Source: Tretioscincus oriximinensis (Eukaryota > Chordata > Lepidosauria > Squamata > Gymnophthalmidae). From it: a stretch of 64,000 nt of DNA. A program made the translations under genes and the position numbers. The notes beneath the pieces were generated by a model. The model was not told the origin of the DNA and searched no databases. It saw only the letters and a program-made list of their open reading frames with translations. Of the stretch, positions 62,701 through 64,000 are shown in pieces; the first letter of the stretch is position 1; each line of letters opens with the position of its first letter. The DNA lies in assembly GCA_022410635.1 (NCBI GenBank), contig JAJVDF010000220.1, positions 254,754-318,753 of the forward strand, given 5' to 3'.

Positions 62701-62815
62701 TACCTTTTTCCAAGATCTCTTCTCTTAGTTTTTGTTTTTCTTCTGTGGCCTCCACTCCTTCCTTTGAGGCTCTGAATCTCCTGGATCTCTGCTGGTTCAT
62801 TTTTGCACGGGGAGC
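17739..62815 (-). CDS. XRN2: 5'-3' exoribonuclease 2, 27 coding exons, 5' part outside window
   Basis: The 27 exons listed below splice into one open frame of 852 residues plus stop, with every junction in phase and GT-AG splice sites throughout. XRN2 is the nuclear 5'-3' exoribonuclease that degrades 5'-monophosphate RNA, including the downstream RNA after poly(A) cleavage (torpedo termination), and trims rRNA/snoRNA precursors. Numbering from the first residue in the window: GEGEHK (98-103) and the CGADAD motif (125-130) carry the acidic metal-binding residues, residue 130 aligning with human Asp235, whose alanine mutant is inactive. A CCHC zinc knuckle (C158-x2-C-x4-H-x4-C171) follows, then [11 protein letters not shown], a basic KKRKDDE...KEKRKRMK segment, an acidic [15 protein letters not shown] segment, the second conserved XRN region ([15 protein letters not shown]) and a Gly/Pro/Arg-rich disordered tail ending GRYNWN. 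Human XRN2 is 950 aa, so about 105 N-terminal residues lie beyond 64000. Gene tail faces NKX2-4. Confidence 0.97.
17854..18064 (+). mobile_element. LINE-like 3' end (…PRLWNSL… / CCCTGAGACC tail)
   Basis: In the XRN2 intron just before the last exon, antisense to the gene. CAGCCCCCAGACTATGGAAT encodes a decayed P-R-LWNSL-type motif and is followed by the tail CACCCTGAGACCTTCGGGTA TAGGGCAGTATAGAAA. The sequence order matches the L2-like 3' ends elsewhere in the window. Confidence 0.6.
18773..18880 (+). mobile_element. Old CR1 3'-end fragment
   Basis: GATGCCCAAAAGCAACTGGTGGGCC and GCTCTGATCCAACC follow the CR1 3' UTR order. Heavily decayed. Confidence 0.4.
19262..19340 (+). mobile_element. Fragment of ACGAAAGC / TTAGTCTCTAAAGTGCTG repeat
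   Basis: CATCTGAAGAAGTAAACTTG, TCTACGAAAGC, TTGTTAGTCTCTAAAGTGCTG. Same family as 16299-16465; further pieces are at 10503-10600, 18355-18415, 35672-35882 and 53790-53935. Confidence 0.55.
19570..19714 (-). CDS. XRN2: XRN2 exon (Gly/Pro-rich tail)
   Basis: 48 codons, [20 protein letters not shown] to [17 protein letters not shown] is the recognisable family block. Confidence 0.94.
20650..20810 (+). mobile_element. Decayed L2/Rex-like reverse transcriptase fragment
   Basis: One frame reads [14 protein letters not shown]...[20 protein letters not shown], matching the LVLLDLSAAFDTIDH block of L2-type reverse transcriptases. Antisense to XRN2 and without an intact ORF. Confidence 0.7.
21430..22930. 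other. XRN2 intron, AT-rich, nothing recognised
   Basis: AT-rich intronic sequence with A and T runs. No coding exon, no RNA gene and no clear repeat were seen. Confidence 0.5.
22936..23005. repeat. Perfect 35-bp tandem duplication
   Basis: The 35-bp unit starting GAAGAACCAAGAATGTTACA occurs at 22936-22970 and identically at 22971-23005. It lies about 170 bp from the XRN2 exon at 23179-23248, on its downstream (3') side in gene direction. Confidence 0.97.
23179..23248 (-). CDS. XRN2: XRN2 exon (Gly/Pro-rich tail)
   Basis: [20 protein letters not shown] then FD. It is separated from the previous exon by about 7 kb of repeat-bearing intron. Confidence 0.94.
23260..25550. other. XRN2 intron, AT-rich, nothing recognised
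   Basis: About 2.3 kb without a coding exon, RNA gene or clear repeat, apart from a possible fragment of the TTAATCTCTAAGGTGC repeat near 23625-23645. Confidence 0.5.
26155..26402 (+). mobile_element. CR1-clade LINE, 3' end
   Basis: Starts GTGTTTATGGACACTAAGGG and runs through the whole 3' UTR to ATGGCTCTTCTTATGTTC and TTATGTTCTTATG repeats. One of the youngest-looking copies; severely 5'-truncated and antisense to XRN2. Confidence 0.85.
26865..27180 (-). mobile_element. CR1 3' end, diverged
   Basis: GAACATAAAAGGAGCCCTGC, then AGTCCAGCCTTCTGCCTCAC and GCTAGCTACTACCACCTCTTC: reverse complement of the CR1 3' end, more diverged than 26155-26402. Confidence 0.75.
28452..28518. mobile_element. 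Tc1/mariner-like MITE
   Basis: 67-bp element almost entirely made of inverted repeats: TACTGCTCAAAAAACAATTA at the left faces TAATTGTTTTGAGCAATA at the right. It is flanked by TA on both sides (28450-28451, 28519-28520), the target duplication of Tc1/mariner elements. Confidence 0.75.
28590..29050 (+). mobile_element. Old CR1 ORF2 C-terminal fragment with nested insertion
   Basis: Follows the 48350-48800 part of the younger CR1 in order (…GATAATTAGGAAAGGGAATC…CACATTTGGAATGCTGTGTA…AAGTATTTTTTCACCC) with many substitutions. A 33-nt piece of another repeat sits inside it at 28894-28926. Confidence 0.8.
28894..28926 (+). mobile_element. 33-nt micro-insertion with 10-bp target duplication
   Basis: The CR1 sequence is interrupted by a segment containing TTTCAGAGAAATAGCCATGT and TAGTCTAGC. 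AGGACTAAAG stands on both sides (28884-28893 and 28927-28936). The inserted sequence is one end of the repeat at 14031-14062 and 16430-16465. Confidence 0.75.
29050..30240. other. Intronic stretch with unrecognised possible insertion
   Basis: Short ORFs at 29288-29485 (-) and 29813-30034 (+, Lys/Glu-rich, 73 aa) have no recognisable domain. The + frame has an interrupted but protein-like composition to about 30240, so a decayed mobile element is possible. Confidence 0.3.
30313..30452 (-). CDS. XRN2: XRN2 exon (Gly/Pro-rich tail)
   Basis: [20 protein letters not shown], then a Pro/Gly/Tyr-rich run and [11 protein letters not shown]. Unstructured tail, less conserved, but IPKLxSN and the phases fit. 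Confidence 0.92.
30675..30752. mobile_element. Tc1/mariner-like MITE
   Basis: 78-bp relative of 28452-28518: TACTGCTCAAAACAATTAAG at the left pairs with TTAATTGTTTTGAGCAGTA at the right. TA flanks on both sides (30673-30674, 30753-30754). Confidence 0.8.
30780..32300 (-). pseudogene. Degenerate L1-clade LINE: ORF1 remnant and start of ORF2
   Basis: On the minus strand a frame ending near 30860 begins [20 protein letters not shown] followed by [10 protein letters not shown] and GVALLIRD, the N-terminus of the L1 ORF2 endonuclease. Upstream (31210-32300) stop-ridden frames carry [14 protein letters not shown] and [10 protein letters not shown], consistent with an L1 ORF1. Not functional. Same orientation as XRN2. 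Confidence 0.65.
32657..32791 (-). CDS. XRN2: XRN2 exon
   Basis: [20 protein letters not shown], then [20 protein letters not shown] and FRTL; conserved start of the C-terminal tail. Confidence 0.95.
33243..33311 (-). CDS. XRN2: XRN2 exon
   Basis: [20 protein letters not shown] then GA. An alternative acceptor at 33298-33299 would drop SINFK and break the frame with the preceding exon, so the longer form is chosen. Confidence 0.93.
33757..33815 (+). mobile_element. LINE/SINE tail (CCCTGAGACCTTTGGGTA)
   Basis: GGCTGCCCTGAGACCTTTGG then GTATGGGCGGTATATAAGAA and AATAAATAAATA. Tail only. Confidence 0.6.
34103..34750 (-). mobile_element. 5'-truncated L1 insertion with 17-bp target duplication
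   Basis: TATAACACAGTGATTTT stands at both ends (34103-34119 and 34734-34750). Between them, on the minus strand, is an L1 ORF2 C-terminus ([30 protein letters not shown]), a short 3' UTR and an A-rich tail abutting the left duplication. ORF2 is broken by stops. Confidence 0.85.
34826..34882 (-). CDS. XRN2: XRN2 exon
   Basis: [18 protein letters not shown], 18 codons. It ends two bases into a split Ser; the next exon must start at 33311 to keep [10 protein letters not shown] in frame. Confidence 0.94.
35314..35393 (-). CDS. XRN2: XRN2 exon
   Basis: [20 protein letters not shown] then NPVLPD plus two bases of a split Glu. The intron to the preceding exon is only 79 bp, the shortest one found in the gene. 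Confidence 0.95.
35473..35570 (-). CDS. XRN2: XRN2 exon
   Basis: [20 protein letters not shown] then [12 protein letters not shown], 32 codons after a split Asn. Confidence 0.95.
35672..35882 (+). mobile_element. Repeat of the GTTGTCTGGATCAG / CTAATGCTGCC family
   Basis: GTTGTGTTGTCTGGATCAGA, GCATCTAAAGAAGTATTG, TTTATGAAAGCTAATGCTGC, TTGTTAATCTCTAAGAAG. Same order as 53790-53935 and pieces at 10503 and 18355. Confidence 0.55.
36000..37200. other. XRN2 intron, nothing recognised
   Basis: AT-rich intronic DNA. No exon, RNA gene or clear repeat seen. Confidence 0.5.
37246..37329 (-). CDS. XRN2: XRN2 exon
   Basis: [20 protein letters not shown] then ADLTPEE; end of conserved region 2. Confidence 0.96.
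37350..38530. other. XRN2 intron, nothing recognised
   Basis: AT-rich; short ORFs on both strands have no recognisable domain. Confidence 0.5.
38538..38610 (-). CDS. XRN2: XRN2 exon
   Basis: [20 protein letters not shown] then FAWQ, plus one base of a split Gly. Confidence 0.96.
38967..39056 (-). CDS. XRN2: XRN2 exon
   Basis: 30 codons, [20 protein letters not shown] to MTDP; conserved in both XRN paralogues. Confidence 0.96.
39155..39262 (-). CDS. XRN2: XRN2 exon
   Basis: 36 codons, [20 protein letters not shown] to KGTKP. Continues the [15 protein letters not shown] block directly. Confidence 0.96.
39833..39968 (-). CDS. XRN2: XRN2 exon (second conserved region start)
   Basis: [20 protein letters not shown] through [13 protein letters not shown], a hallmark block of XRN1/XRN2 conserved region 2. 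Confidence 0.96.
40280..40450 (-). mobile_element. CR1 3'-end fragment, diverged
   Basis: CATAAAAACATAACAGGAGC, TCGGGTCAGAGTCCATCTAG and TCCAGCATTTTGTCTTACAC follow the reverse complement of the CR1 terminus. Confidence 0.65.
40498..40885 (-). mobile_element. L2-like LINE ORF2 C-terminus and 3' tail
   Basis: Minus strand reads [20 protein letters not shown] then TPSL, the C-terminal block common to L2/Rex-type LINEs, followed by the CTTGAGACCTTCAGGTATAG tail and AAATAAATA. Same orientation as XRN2. Confidence 0.7.
41455..41640 (+). mobile_element. LINE-like 3' tail
   Basis: CACACCTCTTTAACCTGGCC, TTTGGCTGAA, then ACCACTATGAGACCTCAGGT ATAGGGCAGTATAGAAATG and AAATAAGTAAAT. Confidence 0.6.
42617..42735 (-). 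CDS. XRN2: XRN2 exon (acidic linker)
   Basis: 39 codons plus two bases, including [20 protein letters not shown]: a basic patch followed by serine/acidic residues, likely phosphorylated and unstructured. Confidence 0.95.
43035..43185. mobile_element. Palindromic GGCCC-family repeat
   Basis: CGCCTTTCTGCACTGATGATGC at the left; internal TCAGAATAGGGATCTGCCACC; right end TGTGGAATAAGACCCAGTA...GGGCC. Diverged copy. Confidence 0.45.
43370..43580. repeat. Degenerate purine-rich GGATGG repeat
   Basis: Near-pure A/G sequence with many GGATGG and GGGATGG units. It explains ORFs on both strands here, which are not genes. Confidence 0.75.
44278..44466 (-). mobile_element. tRNA-derived SINE, diverged
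   Basis: Reverse complement reads AGCGGTTAGAATG (A-box-like), TTGGTTTGATTCTGC (B-box-like), then CTCTCTCAGCCCATCTACCT and the Sauria tail TAAGCTGCTTTGAGAATCTC. Confidence 0.65.
44763..44897 (-). CDS. XRN2: XRN2 exon (variable linker)
   Basis: 45 codons, [20 protein letters not shown] through [14 protein letters not shown]. Less conserved linker; the AAFEMRMQ stretch matches the family. The upstream intron (44898-49893) holds the large inverted repeat. Confidence 0.93.
45362..45493. repeat. Inverted repeat with 18-bp perfect arms
   Basis: TCTTTATTTCTTCTATGG (45362-45379) faces CCATAGAAGAAATAAAGA (45476-45493). Both strands of 45303-45630 are open for 74-101 codons, each encoding an xIEEIKx stretch over an arm, which the palindrome explains. 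Nature unknown; possibly a small DNA element. Confidence 0.6.
45633..46090 (+). mobile_element. CR1-clade LINE, 3' end
   Basis: Starts TCATGCATGGGATCGACAGA and runs through ORF2 end and 3' UTR to TCTTATGTTCTTATTC. The part from 45855 is also the start of the left inverted arm. Confidence 0.85.
45855..46416 (+). repeat. Left arm of 562-bp inverted repeat
   Basis: Pairs with 47279-47840. It covers the last ~235 bp of a CR1 3' end plus about 325 bp of flanking intron that includes a CCCTGAGACC-family tail. The translated 156-aa stretch is identical in both arms, and no difference was noticed by eye. Confidence 0.85.
46690..46890 (+). repeat. Diverged tandem duplication, ~112-bp period
   Basis: AAGGTAAGTTTAAGCATGC...CAATTAGCAATGTGAATGC and AAGGTAAGTTTGTGAATGC...CAATTAGCAATGAGAATGC occur about 112 bp apart, in the spacer between the inverted arms. 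Confidence 0.6.
47279..47840 (-). repeat. Right arm of 562-bp inverted repeat
   Basis: Reverse complement of 45855-46416, equal in length. Its outer end, CTTAGTGTCC at 47831-47840, joins abruptly to a + strand CR1 reverse-transcriptase segment. Confidence 0.85.
47841..49088 (+). pseudogene. CR1-clade LINE, reverse transcriptase to 3' end
   Basis: The longest LINE piece in the window. It encodes [35 protein letters not shown] and the FADDTKL catalytic motif, then after one frameshift near 48150 [20 protein letters not shown] through [18 protein letters not shown] to the ORF2 end and a 3' UTR ending in TTCTTATG repeats. Truncated at its 5' side where it meets the inverted arm, and frameshifted, so inactive. 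Antisense to XRN2. Confidence 0.9.
49090..49890. other. XRN2 intron, nothing recognised
   Basis: AT-rich intronic DNA between the CR1 copy and the 45-bp exon; no feature seen. Confidence 0.5.
49894..49938 (-). CDS. XRN2: XRN2 micro-exon (basic linker)
   Basis: Only 15 codons, [15 protein letters not shown], highly basic and a plausible nuclear localisation segment. Good acceptor and donor (GTAAAT). Confidence 0.92.
50108..50198 (+). mobile_element. Old CR1 3'-end fragment
   Basis: GATGCCCAGAAATAATTGG, TTGTGGCCTGATCCAGCAGA, CTCCTTTTATGTTCTTATG. Confidence 0.65.
50584..50691 (-). CDS. XRN2: XRN2 exon
   Basis: 36 codons, [20 protein letters not shown] to FKKRKDDE; the start of the basic linker after the first conserved region. 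Confidence 0.96.
50771..50828 (-). CDS. XRN2: XRN2 exon
   Basis: [19 protein letters not shown], 19 codons after the split Arg. Confidence 0.95.
51595..51815. mobile_element. hAT-like nonautonomous element, probable
   Basis: TAGTGGTTCCCAAACTTTTT at the left and an inverted GTTGAGAACTATGGG at the right, a terminal pattern common in vertebrate hAT MITEs. Flanks GACTAGAG / GATTAGAA are a possible imperfect 8-bp target duplication. Confidence 0.5.
51910..52043 (-). CDS. XRN2: XRN2 exon ([11 protein letters not shown] motif)
   Basis: [20 protein letters not shown], then [20 protein letters not shown]; the Asp of GNDFLP is another active-site residue of the family. Last codon (Arg) is split. Confidence 0.96.
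52759..52833 (-). CDS. XRN2: XRN2 exon
   Basis: 25 codons, [20 protein letters not shown] then NVLKE. Phase 0 both ends. Confidence 0.95.
52945..53070. mobile_element. Palindromic GGCCC-family repeat, diverged
   Basis: ACCTTATTCTGGGAACAGAG at the left faces ACCCCAGAATAAGGC at the right, with ACACTAGCACATGAATGGGA inside. Confidence 0.5.
53582..53739 (-). CDS. XRN2: XRN2 exon (second catalytic Asp and zinc knuckle)
   Basis: Begins with the rest of the DAD triad (A)[14 protein letters not shown] and carries the CCHC zinc knuckle [14 protein letters not shown]. 52 codons after the split Ala. Confidence 0.96.
53787..53935 (+). mobile_element. Repeat of the GTTAGTCTGGATCA family
   Basis: TAGCTATGTTAGTCTGGATC, GAGGATGTAGACATGAAAAC, CCTATGAGATCCCCTTGC. 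Same order as 35672-35882. Confidence 0.5.
54130..54460 (+). mobile_element. Retroelement-type C-terminal fragment (KYQ-LREEL-MWK)
   Basis: A + strand frame reads [20 protein letters not shown] then [11 protein letters not shown]; after a frameshift, [13 protein letters not shown]. This block is found at the C-terminus of many reverse-transcriptase-element proteins. Decayed and antisense to XRN2. Confidence 0.5.
54900..55720 (-). mobile_element. Decayed DIRS-like retrotransposon fragment
   Basis: Minus strand, in shifting frames, shows [12 protein letters not shown] (like the TTDASLxGWG RNase H block), then VTDNSTA (like RTDNTT), [11 protein letters not shown] followed by SPDSRD, and PGPTLCLLHSF (like the LxLYAFPPF block). 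The order matches DIRS/tyrosine-recombinase elements. Many stops; not functional. Same orientation as XRN2. Confidence 0.5.
55965..56375 (-). mobile_element. L2-like LINE 3' end
   Basis: Starts with TTTATTTATTTATTCACTTA, then CACCCAAAGGTCTCAGGGCA (tail reverse complement), and upstream of it the CCCTGCCCTGGATTCCCACT region seen also in 40498-40885. Confidence 0.65.
56619..56669 (-). CDS. XRN2: XRN2 exon (first catalytic Asp)
   Basis: [16 protein letters not shown] plus one base. It ends inside the catalytic D-A-D triad, so the two aspartates are in different exons. Confidence 0.95.
56930..57082 (+). repeat. Diverged direct repeat
   Basis: GGTGGCTTTGAGCACTATAA plus ACTCTCCTCTGCTCCACCAC recurs about 108 bp on as GATGGCTTTGGGAGCCCCAA plus ACTCCCCTCTGCTCCACCAT. 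Confidence 0.6.
57083..57475 (-). mobile_element. LINE-like 3' end, diverged
   Basis: TTAATTACATTATTTATTAA, then CCTGCCCTTCACCTAAAGAT CCCAGGGCATG and, upstream in element direction, TTAGGAAACTGTTCC and GAAGTCCCTCTCCATTGACA. Matches the order of 40498-40885. Confidence 0.5.
57504..57576 (-). CDS. XRN2: XRN2 exon (GEGEHK catalytic motif)
   Basis: [20 protein letters not shown]; the two Glu of GEGEHK are metal-coordinating residues in the XRN family. The donor is GTTACA, weaker than the GTAAG seen at most other exons. Confidence 0.95.
58526..58615 (-). CDS. XRN2: XRN2 exon
   Basis: 30 whole codons starting [20 protein letters not shown], conserved in XRN proteins. Phase 0 at both ends. Confidence 0.95.
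59465..59582. mobile_element. Palindromic GGCCC-family repeat, diverged
   Basis: GAGCCTTATTTGGGGCTATT, GTAGTCTACACTAGCCCGTG, and the right end GATAAAGTTTAATATGAATA GGGCC. Confidence 0.5.
59640..59920 (+). mobile_element. Old CR1 3'-end copy
   Basis: AACAGTTTCAGAAAAGGATC, GGTTGGAGAAACAGGTAGCA, CTAGACGGGATGCTATCCAA and TTATGTTCTA follow the CR1 3' end with heavy divergence. Confidence 0.5.
60111..60169 (-). CDS. XRN2: XRN2 exon
   Basis: [19 protein letters not shown] after a split Gly codon. Donor GTGAGT on the gene strand. Confidence 0.95.
60287..60483 (-). mobile_element. tRNA-derived SINE
   Basis: Reverse complement starts TGGTGTAGTGGTTAAGACTC (A box) and CCAGTTTGATTCC (B box), then AGCTGGGTGATCTTGGACCA, TCACAGGGTGTCTGTTGTG, and ends TATAGGGCGGGATATAAATA plus AATTAAATT. 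Joined directly to a CR1 at 60484. Confidence 0.85.
60484..60875 (-). mobile_element. CR1-clade LINE, 3' end
   Basis: (CATAAGAA)n at 60484-60508, then the reverse complement of the CR1 3' UTR and ORF2 end. Same orientation as XRN2; close to the 11486 and 47603 copies. Confidence 0.85.
61000..62690. other. XRN2 intron, nothing recognised
   Basis: No exon, RNA gene or clear repeat seen. The ORF at 62018-62341 (+, 107 aa) has no recognisable domain. Confidence 0.5.
62704..62815 (-). CDS. XRN2: XRN2 exon (first in window)
   Basis: 37 codons plus one base, [20 protein letters not shown] onward to ILEK. It continues the first conserved nuclease region; the acceptor TAG at 62816-62818 implies upstream exons beyond the window. 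Confidence 0.95.
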
Positions 62816-63700
62816 CTACAGGAATAGCATTAATCTTTTTCTTAAACTAATATTTCATAATGAGTTAAACATAGGACCTCCAGTAAATTGAAAAATGTTT
62901 GTCTGCTGGCAGCAATTTTCTTTTTTACATCAGTAAAAAACTTTTTGGTAGACATACGAAAATGCTTAAAAGAAAACCATAACTATCATCTATAAGAATC
63001 ATCACAGTAATTACAGTAATTCAATAGAATTTCAACTATTATTGGCACTATGAATTTGCTGATTAGACAAGCCAATAGTCCAATCCAGGAGAACATTTTT
63101 ATGGAAAGCTATCTATCATTTGTTATAGTCATGGACCCAGAAAGATTTAAAACATAGATAAAACCAGTAACAAAACAAGACCGGATCAAGAAAACACATG
63201 GTTAACAAAGCTCTGAAAGCTGTAAGACATGTTACAAGAATTGGTGTATCAGGGCCAGTGGAAGAGGAGGATGTGACTTTGGGACTTGTTCAATCTAGAA
63301 AAGTGATTCATTTGACCCATCACAGCCTATCTGAACCTCTTCCAAGGTTCAGAGATACAGAGATTCTGATAATTATTTATATTATTATTAAATACGGTAA
63401 AACTGATATTATTTTATCCATACCATGACTAATTCAGGGTAATATTACACTAAAATCATCTTTCCTATTACCACAATCATCCATTGTCCAGAACATTCAC
63501 ACATATATTTAGAATTAAGAGATAAAGAAGGCAGCAAACTACATCCTGAAATTGTAGAACCAATCTAATCTTGTTAAGGGCTTTTCAGACTGTGCCACAA
63601 TATAGACAATGGTTGGCAGGTCAGATGGGGAACAGATAACTCAAGTATATATTTTAAAATCTTAGTGCTTCCATGATCCACTGAAAAAGTTCCGCTTATT
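62816..63700. other. XRN2 intron running off the window
   Basis: Intron upstream of the first in-window exon. Apart from an unrecognised 76-aa ORF at 63198-63428 nothing is visible. Confidence 0.5.
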
Positions 63701-63789
63701 TATTTATGTTACCCACTAATATGTATTTCATTTCTATTTATTTTCAGCAAACAAAAGCTCATTGTAGAAATACAAGCCCACATATTTTG

Positions 63790-63955
63790 GCCATACAAGA
63801 AGATAGACTTTGGGAAAGATTGAAGGCAAAAGAGGAAGGGAACAGCCAAGGATGAGATGGATAGATAATGTCATGGAAGCAACAAACATGAACGTGGCAA
63901 GATTTCAGGAGGCAGTAGAGGCCAGAAAGGCTTGGCGTGCTATGGTCCGTAGGTG
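63790..63955 (+). mobile_element. LINE ORF2 C-terminal fragment
   Basis: A + strand frame reads PRMRWIDNVMEATNMNVARF then QEAVEARKAWRAMVRR and stop, the charged C-terminal block (RxRWxDNV...DRxxWRxxV) of several vertebrate LINEs. The clade is not certain (RTE-like is possible). Confidence 0.55.
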
Positions 63956-64000
63956 ACAGAGTCATTACTAAAGGAAATCAACCTTAACGGCACATTTGAA

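Overview
The window is vertebrate nuclear DNA, most likely from a squamate reptile (a lizard). Two genes are recognisable. The repeats fit a squamate: tRNA-derived SINEs with a Sauria-type tail (GTAAGCCGCTTTGAG...AAAGCGGGGTATAAGAACC followed by TTC repeats), many 3' ends of CR1-clade LINEs ending in TTCTTATG repeats, L1 and L2-like fragments, and small palindromic DNA-transposon remnants. Isolated n bases and a G homopolymer tract suggest a draft assembly.

Layout. (1) 1-1040: a TTC repeat, a SINE and a palindromic repeat ahead of a GC-rich promoter region. (2) 1244-3421, + strand: NKX2-4, a two-exon NK2-class homeobox gene (409 aa predicted) with TN motif, homeodomain, NK2-SD motif and C-terminal LLYGRTW, followed by an extreme G-rich tract. 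(3) About 3.9-17.1 kb: repeat-strewn intergenic DNA with no convincing gene. (4) 17739-62815, - strand: XRN2, the nuclear 5'-3' exoribonuclease. Twenty-seven coding exons join in one open frame of 852 codons plus stop. The first ~105 residues lie beyond the right edge. Its introns hold nearly all the LINE, SINE and MITE copies.

The two genes are tail to tail, the same order and orientation as human chromosome 20p11 (XRN2 / NKX2-4). This supports calling the homeobox gene NKX2-4 and not its paralogue NKX2-1. They are not functionally linked: NKX2-4 is a developmental transcription factor, while XRN2 acts in transcription termination and nuclear RNA turnover.

I found no new multi-gene system. 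The most unusual structures are a pair of 562-bp, apparently near-identical inverted arms 862 bp apart in an XRN2 intron (45855-46416 / 47279-47840), joined head-to-head to a CR1 reverse-transcriptase fragment; a perfect 57-bp hairpin at 16299-16430; two short TA-flanked mariner-like MITEs; a 33-nt micro-insertion with a 10-bp target duplication inside an old CR1; a 17-bp-TSD L1 insertion; and a decayed DIRS-like fragment in an XRN2 intron.
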